In this document: positions 1 to 5,751 of the stretch, piece by piece | Layout: every line of letters starts with the position of its first letter | Numbering within the stretch: the stretch's first letter is position 1 | From: Nitrospirota bacterium | GTDB taxonomy: Bacteria; Nitrospirota; UBA9217 | NCBI GenBank assembly: GCA_021788515.1 | Contig: JAJYKN010000061.1 | Coordinates: 1 to 7,293, forward strand | Direction of reading: 5' to 3' | Length of the DNA: 7,293 bases | The notes under the pieces: model-generated | The model's input: only the letters and a program-made list of their open reading frames with translations | Told to the model about the DNA's origin: nothing | The model's database searches: none | Program-made: the position numbers and the translations under genes

Positions 1-141
1 GTCGCGCACCCCTCCGCTCACGAGATAGGCATGGTATCCCTGCTCTTTCAAACGGTAGAGGACCCGGACTGCGTTCGGACTGATCCACTTGCGCGAAATG
101 ATGTGCTCGGAACGGGGGATGATCGTAGGATGAATACTCAC
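1..141 (-). CDS. pcnB: PcnB-type poly(A) polymerase / tRNA nucleotidyltransferase family, N-terminal 47 codons only
   Basis: Reading the minus strand from a GTG at 141 gives 47 codons open to the window edge. The protein begins with Ser-Ile-His-Pro-Thr and continues with [18 protein letters not shown], then [10 protein letters not shown] and SGGVRD. This Pro-Arg-Ser-Glu-His opening and the Gly-Gly-x-Arg-Asp turn are typical of class II nucleotidyltransferases of the PcnB type, which add A tails to RNA or CCA to tRNA. The catalytic Asp pair lies outside the window. An in-frame TAA two codons upstream makes GTG the earliest possible start. No Shine-Dalgarno sequence precedes it. The first residue of the family motif GGxVRD region is Ser here rather than the commoner Gly. 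PcnB is preferred over CCA-adding enzyme because of the N-terminal extension, but the two cannot be fully separated from this fragment. Confidence 0.85.
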   Translation of the reverse strand, partial: MSIHPTIIPRSEHIISRKWISPNAVRVLYRLKEQGYHAYLVSGGVRD

Positions 142-179
142 GGGTTAGTATATTAGCACACCCGGGTGGGGAAGGTAAA
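142..179 (-). promoter_or_regulatory. Candidate promoter for the pcnB-like gene, giving an almost leaderless transcript
   Basis: On the minus strand TTTACC (179-174) and TAATAT (155-150) are 18 bases apart, and an overlapping TATACT lies at 152-147. Transcription would start about 0-3 bases before the GTG at 141. No Shine-Dalgarno sequence is present. The -35 box is only fair, so this is a by-eye call. Confidence 0.35.
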
Positions 180-235
180 GGGAGAAGTGCGCCAAGGGTT
201 GTTAATTCTGCGCAGGACCGGACCTGGAGCTTTTC

Positions 236-775
236 TCAGCGCCTGCGGCCGTCATCGATCACGGTCCTGTAGTCCGCAAAGCTCTCCCTGGTGTACAGGC
301 CGGGCATAGCATGGTCTCCTGCAGGAAAAACGAAATCGATCGACTTGATGCCCGGGTTTTCGGTAAGGGTGTAGGTGACTTCGGCGAGATAATCCTGGGC
401 CCCGGACGAGCCCATGCTCTCCGTCAGGTACTGATCGTTCTCAATTTGAACAAAAACCGTCTGCTGCTCGATTTTCCGCACTTTGATCCGCGGGAATTCC
501 GTCTTCACGCCGTCGCCCTGGGCGCGGGCTGCTTCGGAATCCGCAACCACCTTGTTCAGGGCAAAGACCAGCTTGTTCAGGTCATTTTTGATATGATGTA
601 TCTTCCTGCCGCGGACCAGCACCCCGGTGCTCCCTGCACGGTCCGTTTCCGCGTGCCAAATGTAGCTCTCATTGTAGACAACGGCCTCGTTTTTCCTGAC
701 CATTGATATAACGATGAGAATCGCGCCGACAAATGTTATCGCAAGCAGCAAAGCAACAACAAGTTTCTTTGGCAT
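236..775 (-). CDS. Membrane-anchored GerMN-like domain protein, function unknown
   Basis: This 179-residue protein has a basic start followed by one strongly hydrophobic segment (about residues 5-25), which is a signal anchor or signal peptide. The rest would then lie outside the cytoplasmic membrane. Residues about 105-168 read VFVQIENDQYL...GSSGAQDYLAEVTYTLTENPGIKSIDFVF, resembling the GerMN fold: a Gly/Ser-rich turn, then an alpha helix ending in TLTE, then a 'gI..I.F' strand. GerMN domains occur in the spore germination protein GerM and in many non-spore-formers, where their role is mostly unknown. The start is supported by a good Shine-Dalgarno sequence (GAGGTGA, about 4 bases before the ATG). 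It lies 86 bases downstream of the EndoQ-like gene on the same strand and 94 bases before the pcnB-like gene, so co-transcription with EndoQ is likely. The GerMN call is from pattern recognition and is tentative. Confidence 0.6.
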   Translation of the reverse strand: MPKKLVVALLLAITFVGAILIVISMVRKNEAVVYNESYIWHAETDRAGSTGVLVRGRKIHHIKNDLNKLVFALNKVVADSEAARAQGDGVKTEFPRIKVRKIEQQTVFVQIENDQYLTESMGSSGAQDYLAEVTYTLTENPGIKSIDFVFPAGDHAMPGLYTRESFADYRTVIDDGRRR

Positions 776-861
776 GAATCACCTCGATGGGGAATATCAG
801 CTCGCAGCCGGCAGCTCATGGATTGAAGCTTTACTACGAGCCACGAGCCGGTCTTTCAGGA

Positions 862-2133
862 TTACAGCAGTTTCAACTGCCCCCGTATCCCTTTTCTCTC
901 CACTTCCTCGAAGATCCGGATTTTCCCGAACTCGCCGTCATACCCCGGAGCAATGTGAACCTTCCCCGCCCGCATGCGCGAGATCGCTTCGCGGAGGAGC
1001 GGGGTAGCCGCCCGTTCGATGTCATCGAGCGGAATATCCAGCAGGATCTTGAATTCGCTGCCGAGTTGTTCGAGCAGGGGGAAATAGAGGCCTGCCACCT
1101 TTTTCGTGTTCACTCCGCATTTCAGGCCTTCGGCAATGAGCTCCGGCAAAGGGATGATGGAGAAAAAGGAAGGCGCATTCTTGGGCCGGTACCCGTGCTC
1201 CCGGTCAGCGAGCTTCTCGACCCTGTGCATTACGCCGATGGTCACCTTCTTATTGCACATTGGGCAGAGATAATCATACTGGATCGTTTCCTTCGGAGTC
1301 ATGCTCACCCCGCAGTCGCGGTGGCCGTCGTAATGATACTTCCCTTCCTCGGGAAAGAATTCGATGGTCCCGACAAAGCCCTTACCGGTCTTGATTGCGC
1401 TGGTGATCGCGGGATAGGAGATTTCCGTATCCAGGATGTTCGCCTCCCGCCCGATCTTTGCCGCGGAGTGGGCGTCGGAATTCGACACGAGCGTGATCCC
1501 ATCGAGCGCAGAAAGCCGCCAGTTCATGAGCGGGTCCGACGACAGCCCGGTCTCGATAGCGAAAATATGGGGAGTCAGCTCTTCATAGCACTCTTCAAGG
1601 GAATCAAAACCCGAGGCAGCCCCGAACACGGAAAAGTGCGGGGTCCAGGCATGGGCTGGAATAAGCAAAGCCTCAGGCGAAGCGTCGAGCGTCATCTGGA
1701 GCAGCTTCTTCGCATCAAGCCCCAGGATCGGCCTGCCGTCGGACTTGAGGTTCCCGATCTTGGAAAGCGCAAGATTGAGCCGCTCTACAGCACCAAAGTC
1801 CGGGGCAAGGATCACGGAATGGACTTTCCGGGTCCTCCCGTTCTTGCTGTAGATGCAGCTGATCTCCGCGGAAAGGATGAACGAGACGTCTGCCTTGCAC
1901 GAATCCGGGACGTCGTTGGACTGGAATTTCTTTCTGAGCGTAAACAGGCCGTTCCCCGCTTGTTCGAGCTTTTCATCCAGCTCCTTGAGCCACCCGGGAT
2001 GAGTGAAGTCCCCTGTAGCAATGACCTGGATGCCCTTGAGCTGCGCCCATTTCCAGATGCCTTCGGGGCACATGTCTTTGCTCGTTGCGCGGGAGTAGTG
2101 GGAGTGGACGTGGAGGTCGGCGATAAAACGCAT
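862..2133 (-). CDS. Endonuclease Q (EndoQ)-like PHP-domain DNA repair nuclease
   Basis: The 423-residue protein opens with ADLHVHSHYSRA, the PHP-domain metal motif (His8, His10). Further likely metal ligands are Asp42 and His45 (TGDFTHPGW), Glu90 (LSAEISC), His105, His161/His166 (PAHAWTPH) and Asp220-x-His222 (SNSDAH). After the PHP domain comes a zinc-ribbon-like stretch with Cys274, Cys290 and Cys293 (LCPMC), with His267 or His271 as a possible fourth ligand. A C-terminal domain follows (about 305-423). PHP domain, zinc module and length together match endonuclease Q, known from Thermococcales and some bacteria such as Bacillus. EndoQ nicks DNA on the 5' side of uracil, hypoxanthine, xanthine and abasic sites. 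All visible motifs are intact. The ATG at 2133 is chosen because the conserved HxH motif follows almost immediately. It is the first gene of a likely unit with the GerMN-like gene. Confidence 0.88.
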   Translation of the reverse strand: MRFIADLHVHSHYSRATSKDMCPEGIWKWAQLKGIQVIATGDFTHPGWLKELDEKLEQAGNGLFTLRKKFQSNDVPDSCKADVSFILSAEISCIYSKNGRTRKVHSVILAPDFGAVERLNLALSKIGNLKSDGRPILGLDAKKLLQMTLDASPEALLIPAHAWTPHFSVFGAASGFDSLEECYEELTPHIFAIETGLSSDPLMNWRLSALDGITLVSNSDAHSAAKIGREANILDTEISYPAITSAIKTGKGFVGTIEFFPEEGKYHYDGHRDCGVSMTPKETIQYDYLCPMCNKKVTIGVMHRVEKLADREHGYRPKNAPSFFSIIPLPELIAEGLKCGVNTKKVAGLYFPLLEQLGSEFKILLDIPLDDIERAATPLLREAISRMRAGKVHIAPGYDGEFGKIRIFEEVERKGIRGQLKLL

Positions 2134-2138
2134 GGAGG

Positions 2139-2167
2139 ATTATAACATGGAAATTATTTTTTGCCAG
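2139..2167 (-). promoter_or_regulatory. Candidate promoter of the EndoQ-like gene, leaderless layout
   Basis: On the minus strand CTGGCA (2167-2162) and a perfect TATAAT (2144-2139) are 17 bases apart. Only five bases (CCTCC) separate TATAAT from the ATG at 2133, so transcription should start at or next to the A of the ATG. The five bases resemble an anti-Shine-Dalgarno sequence rather than a ribosome binding site. This fits leaderless translation. Confidence 0.5.
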
Positions 2168-2203
2168 GGATTTGCAGGAATCGATATCCTACGCTTTTGT
2201 AGC

Positions 2204-2221
2204 CGCAGGCCTTGGCCTGCG
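2204..2221. repeat. Perfect GC-rich palindrome (REP-like hairpin) between integrase end and EndoQ promoter
   Basis: The arms CGCAGGCC (2204-2211) and GGCCTGCG (2214-2221) pair perfectly around a TT loop. It lies 26 bases past the integrase stop codon. No T-run follows on the minus strand, so it is not a textbook intrinsic terminator for the integrase. The sequence resembles the short GC-rich palindromes dispersed in many genomes, but only one copy is in this window. Confidence 0.5.
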
Positions 2222-2246
2222 AAATAGTTGCTTGTAACCTGTAAGA

Positions 2247-3715
2247 TCAGAAATCCAGCGGACTTTTCACCTCTTCCCCGGGTTTTGGCGGGAGGCAGTG
2301 CAGATAGATCATCGTCGTCCTGATATCCGCGTGGCCGAGAAGAGTCTGAATCGTGCGGAGGTCGTAGCCCGCCTGAAGCAGGTGCGTGGCGTACGTATGC
2401 CTGAAGGTGTGAGGGGTGACGCGTTTCGTAAGCTTCGCTTTTCTGACTGCTTCGTACAAGGCATCCTGGACATGAGTTTTGTGAAGATGGTACCGCCGTC
2501 GCTCCTTCGTCTCGGCAACGAACGTCAAGGACTCCTGCGGCATAAACCACTGCCAGACAAGCTCCTTAGCAGCCCGTGGATACTTCTTCTCAAGCTGATC
2601 GTCGAGAAACACTCCCGCGAACCCCGCTGTCAGGTCCTCGTCGTGAAGTTTTTTCACCGCTTCCATCTGGGCCTGCAGTTCCGGCGTGATCTTTTTGGGG
2701 ATGGGCACGGTGCGGGTCTTATTGCCTTTTCCGCGGACCGTTAGTATACCGGCGTCAAAATTAAAGTCCTTAGCGCGCAGGGTAACGCTTTCAGTCACGC
2801 GAAGTCCGCAGCCGTACTGGAGCTGGGCGATGAGCTTGTAAGGGTGCGAGAGATGCACCAGAATGGCGTCGACTTCCTGACGGGAAAGGCCACGGGGATG
2901 TAATTCGATTTTTTCGCGCGGGGAATGTCTTTGAGAATTCCAAAATCCTTTTTAAGAGCGTACCGGTACAAAAAAAGCAAGGAGTTGAAAGCCTGGTCTT
3001 GATGACTTGAGGACACCTTGCAGTCCACCGCAAGATACGTAAGGTACGCCTTCACCTCCGCCGAAGACAGCGTCTCCGGCGGTTTGTCTTTCAGGTAGTT
3101 TTGGAACTTGCGGCTCCAGTCCGCATACGCTTTCAGCGTATTCCGTGAAAGGTGCCGCAGCTTGATCTCAGCCGCAAGGTCGGCAATGACTTTGTCCCAT
3201 TCAGGCGACTCGGTTTTCCTCAGGCAACGCCACTCGTCATAGCGTTTGCCGCCTCTCAGACGAGGTGGGGCGGGCGAAGATGACGCCGGCGGTTCGCATA
3301 CCATGTTGACTGCCGTTGCCGGCCTTGGCCCATTCTCTTGCGGCGCGCTATGCGGCAAAGACGCGCCAAGCGCCGTCTCGTCGGCGGCTATTGAAGAAAT
3401 GGCTTTATTCCCCCGCTGTAAGGCAAAGAAGATTGAAACTGCGTGCGCCGCCTGCGCCTGCTGTTTTACAGGTTGCTTCTTTGACCGCAACTTTTCTATG
3501 AACAGCTTCACTTGTTCGGACTTGGAAGCGGGGGGCCGGTATTTTGCGCAAAAGTCGAGAAAATACCGCAGCCACTTGCGGTAATCATTGTGGGCGGAGG
3601 GGGGGACATTCCGCTGTTTTAGAATGTCATCGTAGTTGGCCAGAATATCTTTTGCAATCGGTTCCATCGAATTAGGAGTAAAAACCGCAGCAGAATGTTT
3701 TCGATATTCGGCCAT
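2247..3715 (-). pseudogene. intI: Integron integrase (IntI-type tyrosine recombinase) with tandem N-terminal domains, broken by a -1 frameshift
   Basis: Two minus-strand frames together encode one integrase of about 489 residues. The first runs from ATG 3715 and fails after IPVAF (near 2885); the second picks up as SRQEVDAILVHLSHPYK and ends at 2247. Restoring one T to the TTT-CCC run at 2887-2882 joins them. The C-terminal part has the full tyrosine-recombinase set: Arg in GCGLR, Lys in GKGNK, HTFRH, LLGH, and Tyr in TTMIYLH, ending VKSPLDF. Between the Lys and HxxR motifs sits the extra segment KYPRAAKELVWQWFMP that marks IntI proteins; it helps bind the bulged bases of attC sites. Two core-binding (SAM-like) domains are visible, about residues 20-98 and 174-255, joined by a Pro/Ala/Ser-rich linker (about 103-157). 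No Shine-Dalgarno sequence precedes 3715; Met17 is an alternative start. It may be a true pseudogene, a sequencing error in a homopolymer, or less likely recoded. Confidence 0.85.
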
Positions 3716-3743
3716 ATTTTATCGAATTTCGCTGAATAGTCAA
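3716..3743 (-). promoter_or_regulatory. intI: Possible integrase promoter overlapping the start codon region
   Basis: On the minus strand TTGACT (3743-3738) and TAAAAT (3721-3716) are 16 bases apart. The -10 box touches the ATG at 3715, so this promoter would make an mRNA beginning inside the predicted gene. Either translation starts further in (Met17) or another promoter is used. No clear LexA box was recognised. Confidence 0.25.
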
Positions 3744-3757
3744 TATTTTTTATTAGC

Positions 3758-3786
3758 TTGACATGCTTAAAAGCATGAAATATACT
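3758..3786 (+). promoter_or_regulatory. Strong sigma-70-type promoter facing the two small genes (Pc-like), with a palindrome in the spacer
   Basis: TTGACA (3758-3763) and TATACT (3781-3786) are exactly 17 bases apart, close to the sigma-70 optimum. It is divergent from the integrase gene and points at the genes at 3830 and 4212, the position of the cassette promoter in integrons. The spacer holds the inverted repeat ATGCTT-AA-AAGCAT (3763-3776), a possible operator. The predicted start, about 3793, leaves a leader of about 37 bases. Confidence 0.7.
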
Positions 3787-3829
3787 CGGCAGGTCAATTG
3801 ATTCCAACTGCATAGGGCGATCAGAATCA

Positions 3830-4180
3830 ATGCCAGGTAACGACGAAAAAATCATCGGGTTTTTCGGTTATTTACCGCCCTCCAAAATCGTTTGCGATTA
3901 TGACGCGTGCATCATCGCCGGCTCCGAAGCTGCATTCAAAAGGTATTTGAAACTCGCAAACCATCCCAATTCAGATAACGTTATTATCAAGAAAACCAGG
4001 CTCATCGAAGTACTCCGCGGGTTATCTCTGGGCGCCCCCTACTCATTTGACAAAGAGGCTTACGCCAGGTTCTACCCATTAGCGAAGAAAGCAGGCTTGG
4101 ATGTTTCAGAGGCGAACTTTAAGGCCGAACAACCCGACGGCGAGATCGAGTTCATGACGATACGTCCGAACAGTTCGTAA
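3830..4180 (+). CDS. Conserved-looking small protein of unknown function, first gene after the integron promoter
   Basis: I do not recognise the family. The 116-residue protein has no signal peptide or membrane segment and looks like a soluble alpha/beta protein, with an early strand GFFGYLP, then IVCDYDACIIAGSEAAFKRYL, a Lys-rich middle, and a Tyr-rich stretch YSFDKEAYARFYPLAKKAGL. It starts at ATG 3830; the only upstream purine run is AGGGCGA (3814-3820), about 9 bases away. A strong promoter lies about 45 bases upstream, and the second small gene follows after 31 bases, so the two probably form an operon. Codon and base use is somewhat more AT-rich than in the EndoQ gene, consistent with acquired DNA. 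The position opposite an integron integrase suggests a cassette or platform-associated gene. A toxin-antitoxin or defence role is possible for such pairs, but nothing in the sequence shows it. Confidence 0.7.
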   Translation: MPGNDEKIIGFFGYLPPSKIVCDYDACIIAGSEAAFKRYLKLANHPNSDNVIIKKTRLIEVLRGLSLGAPYSFDKEAYARFYPLAKKAGLDVSEANFKAEQPDGEIEFMTIRPNSS

Positions 4181-4211
4181 ACCATTGTGCCGCCATTATC
4201 CGAGGGCTTAG

Positions 4212-4556
4212 GTGAAAACACGGCTGATTCTCAAAGCAGGACAACCCGGAACCAAAAGGCTCGTGGAAAAGTACGGCGATTCCCTTCTGTGCGTTCGTTT
4301 TAAATATGATGAAGAATCGCGGCAACGGTTGAAGACGGTTGAGCTGATTGTCGAAAGAACTGCATGGAGCCCGCTTCCTCGCTATGCCGACGATACTCTT
4401 GTGCCCCTTCGCATTGGGGCCGGCGACATGCCGTTGCGTTTACAAGTCAAGGCGGCAGGTGGATGGTGGAATCCAGAAAAGAAGCTCTGGTTTGTGAAAT
4501 ACGGTAAAGTCGCCGGAACGCCTCTGGAAAATCATATACATATAGATGAAACATAG
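4212..4556 (+). CDS. Small protein with a WNPEKKLWFV motif, unknown function, paired with the gene upstream
   Basis: The 114-residue product begins at a GTG with GAGGGC about 4 bases upstream. It opens MKTRLILKAGQPGTKRLVEKYGDSLLCVRFKYDE, followed by a central strand-rich part (TVELIVERTAW), and ends with GGWWNPEKKLWFVKYGKVAGTPLENHI. The last part resembles the 'GAxWDPxxKxWYv' pattern of DUF5710-like modules, which occur in proteins that handle DNA, but the match is short and made by eye. No signal peptide or membrane helix is visible. It follows the 116-residue gene by 31 bases, probably in one transcript. Its last codons (HIHIDET) lie in an 18-base AT-rich sequence that recurs twice in the hairpin just downstream, so the gene end and the repeat structure are linked. 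The function is not known to me. Confidence 0.7.
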   Translation: MKTRLILKAGQPGTKRLVEKYGDSLLCVRFKYDEESRQRLKTVELIVERTAWSPLPRYADDTLVPLRIGAGDMPLRLQVKAAGGWWNPEKKLWFVKYGKVAGTPLENHIHIDET

Positions 4557-4657
4557 AGGCTGGCTAACCTGAAAAGTTATATACATATATATGAAAGCTT
4601 GTTATATACAGGTATATGGTTCTATATACCTGTATATGCTTTCATATATATGTATAT
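4534..4657. repeat. AT-rich 18-base motif in three copies, two direct and one inverted
   Basis: ATATACATATAGATGAAA (4534-4551), overlapping the end of the upstream gene, matches ATATACATATATATGAAA (4579-4596) at 17 of 18 bases. A third copy is inverted at 4640-4657 and is perfect relative to the second. The first two copies are offset by 45 bases. Such iterated motifs may be protein-binding sites or the remains of duplication during hairpin growth. Confidence 0.7.
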
Positions 4658-4690
4658 AACAGATTCCGTCCCATCAATAACTTGTTGAAC
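4562..4690 (+). other. Degenerate attC-like site (129 bases), or remains of one
   Basis: It ends in GTTGAAC (4684-4690), a match to the attC R' consensus GTTRRRY, and may begin with GGCTAAC (4562-4568), one mismatch from the R'' consensus RYYYAAC. The long hairpin lies between. The spacers are very unequal (7 bases on the left, 23 on the right), which a normal attC would not show. R'' and R' also pair poorly. The core GTTGAAC is well supported because it recurs at 7279; the full site is doubtful. Confidence 0.35.
4576..4660. repeat. Very long AT-rich hairpin: 37 paired bases with one 5-base bulge
   Basis: The outer arms 4576-4598 and 4638-4660 are a perfect 23-bp inverted repeat. The inner arms 4604-4617 and 4624-4637 are a perfect 14-bp repeat around the loop GGTTCT. 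Five bases (TTGTT, 4599-4603) bulge on one side only. There is no T-run after it, so it is not a normal terminator. A long stem with one-sided bulges just before a GTTRRRY core recalls an attC site, or a cruciform-forming recombination or replication signal. Confidence 0.8.
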
Positions 4691-4698
4691 TAAGCCGC
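4683..4698 (+). repeat. 16-bp direct repeat, left copy (contains GTTGAAC core)
   Basis: TGTTGAACTAAGCCGC occurs here and, identically, as the last 16 bases of the window (7278-7293). The repeat may be longer, because the right copy is cut off by the window end. The copies bracket the recombinase/transposase element. Confidence 0.9.
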
Positions 4699-4706
4699 TA
4701 CGCGGC
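4694..4706 (+). repeat. Small GC hairpin at the left end of the element
   Basis: GCCGC-TAC-GCGGC forms a perfect 5-bp stem with a 3-base loop, beginning four bases after the GTTGAAC core and overlapping the 16-bp direct repeat. It may be the left (ter) end signal of the IS91-like element or part of the cassette start. Confidence 0.55.
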
Positions 4707-4786
4707 AGTGTGAATCGTATCCGATGTTTGCCCTTTCGCTGCAATCCCTCCACTCAGAATAGATCAACGGCATCCCCGACGACCTC

Positions 4787-4816
4787 TTGCATTCCGATCC
4801 CGATCAGCCCTACAAT
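4787..4816 (+). promoter_or_regulatory. Candidate internal promoter for the recombinase-transposase genes
   Basis: TTGCAT (4787-4792) and TACAAT (4811-4816) are 18 bases apart; the -10 box matches 5 of 6 consensus bases, the -35 box only its TTG. The start would fall near 4823. The -10 box overlaps the left arm of the hairpin that hides the ribosome binding site, so mRNA from this promoter would lack most of that arm. Confidence 0.4.
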
Positions 4817-4878
4817 CTCCTTTCGCAATACCAGCGGCTTCCCGCCACTGGAATTTCAATAAAGCGGAAGGAGATTGT
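4812..4878 (+). promoter_or_regulatory. RNA hairpin that sequesters the recombinase Shine-Dalgarno sequence
   Basis: ACAATCTCCTTTCGC (4812-4826) pairs with GCGGAAGGAGATTGT (4864-4878) over 15 consecutive pairs with one G-U wobble. The right arm contains the complete ribosome binding site AAGGAG (4868-4873), which ends eight bases before the ATG at 4882. A smaller stem (CCAGCGG with CCG and CTGG, 4831-4851) sits in the loop. In IS10 and IS50, similar inverted repeats block translation of transcripts entering from outside the element; this looks like the same strategy, by inference. Confidence 0.7.
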
Positions 4879-4881
4879 GCA

Positions 4882-5739
4882 ATGGAGATTTACAAGGAAC
4901 AGATGCAAAGAGACATGGCTCTCAGAAATCTGAGCCCGAAGACCCAGAAGATGTACCTCGCCGCGGCAGGCAACCTGGAAAAGTATTTCAGGAAGCCGCC
5001 CGACCAGCTGAATGAAAGCGACGTGAAGACTTTCCTGCTGTCGATCATCCATGACAGAAAGCTCTCGCAGTCAACCCTCAAGATCAACTACAGCGCCCTC
5101 AGGTTCCTCTATGAGACGACGCTCAAGAAGGGCGGGGTGGTTGAACAAATTCCCTATCCGAAGACAACGAAGTCCCTCCCGAACGTGCTCTCCAAGGGTG
5201 ACATCGGGAAGATCCTCGATGCAACCGTAACCCTCAAACAGAAGGTCATGCTGATGGTTGTCTACTCGGCCGGGCTTCGCGCGCGGGAAGCCGCCCGGCT
5301 CAAGATCGCGGATATAGACAGCAGCCGCATGCTGATCCGGGTGGAACAGGGCAAAGGCCGGAAGGACCGCTACACGTTGTTGTCGCAAGTCGCCCTGGAA
5401 GCACTGCGAGAGTACTGGAAACAGTACCGGCCAAAGGACTGGCTCTTCCCGAAAGACACCAACCCCCATGAACATGTCCCGGCTGGAACCATTTCGACGG
5501 CGTTCATGCGCGCTAAGCGCCAGGCGAACTGCAACAAGCCCGCGAGCTGCCACACGCTTCGCCACAGCTTCGCGACGCATCTGCTCGAAGCCGGCGTCGA
5601 CGTGCATACCATTCAGGTCCTGATGGGCCACACCGACATCAGGTCCACCACGATCTATCTCCATGTCAGCAAAAGAAACCTCGCGAAAGTCGTCAGCCCC
5701 TTGGACAACAACTCCCCCAAACCCAAGAAAACCGAGTAA
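4882..5739 (+). CDS. XerC/D-like tyrosine recombinase associated with an IS91-type element
   Basis: The 285-residue protein has a SAM-like core-binding domain (about residues 1-85, with NLSPKTQKMYLAAAGNLEKYF) and a catalytic domain (about 100-270). The catalytic set is complete: Arg133 in SAGLRARE, Lys158 in GKGRKDR, His224-x-x-Arg227 in CHTLRH, His250 in LMGH, and nucleophile Tyr259 in TTIYLHVS. It should cut and rejoin DNA through a 3'-phosphotyrosine. It lacks the extra IntI segment between the Lys and HxxR motifs, so it is not an integron integrase, although its C-terminus (VVSPLD) resembles that of the broken integrase (VKSPLDF). It starts at ATG 4882, eight bases after a strong AAGGAG that is held in a hairpin. 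The transposase gene follows after 12 bases in the same frame. Its role may be resolving transposition products or site-specific movement; this is not shown. Confidence 0.9.
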   Translation: MEIYKEQMQRDMALRNLSPKTQKMYLAAAGNLEKYFRKPPDQLNESDVKTFLLSIIHDRKLSQSTLKINYSALRFLYETTLKKGGVVEQIPYPKTTKSLPNVLSKGDIGKILDATVTLKQKVMLMVVYSAGLRAREAARLKIADIDSSRMLIRVEQGKGRKDRYTLLSQVALEALREYWKQYRPKDWLFPKDTNPHEHVPAGTISTAFMRAKRQANCNKPASCHTLRHSFATHLLEAGVDVHTIQVLMGHTDIRSTTIYLHVSKRNLAKVVSPLDNNSPKPKKTE

Positions 5740-5751
5740 ATCGCGCTTCCC

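Noticed and set aside
787..2145. Long plus-strand open frame of 452 codons opposite the EndoQ-like gene
   Set aside because: It is a shadow of the EndoQ gene, whose minus-strand product has all family motifs; the plus-strand translation shows no recognisable domain.
4331..4342. GTTGAGC, a match to GTTRRRY, inside the second small gene
   Set aside because: It lies within an intact coding region and has no paired R'' or hairpin; a seven-base degenerate match is expected by chance.
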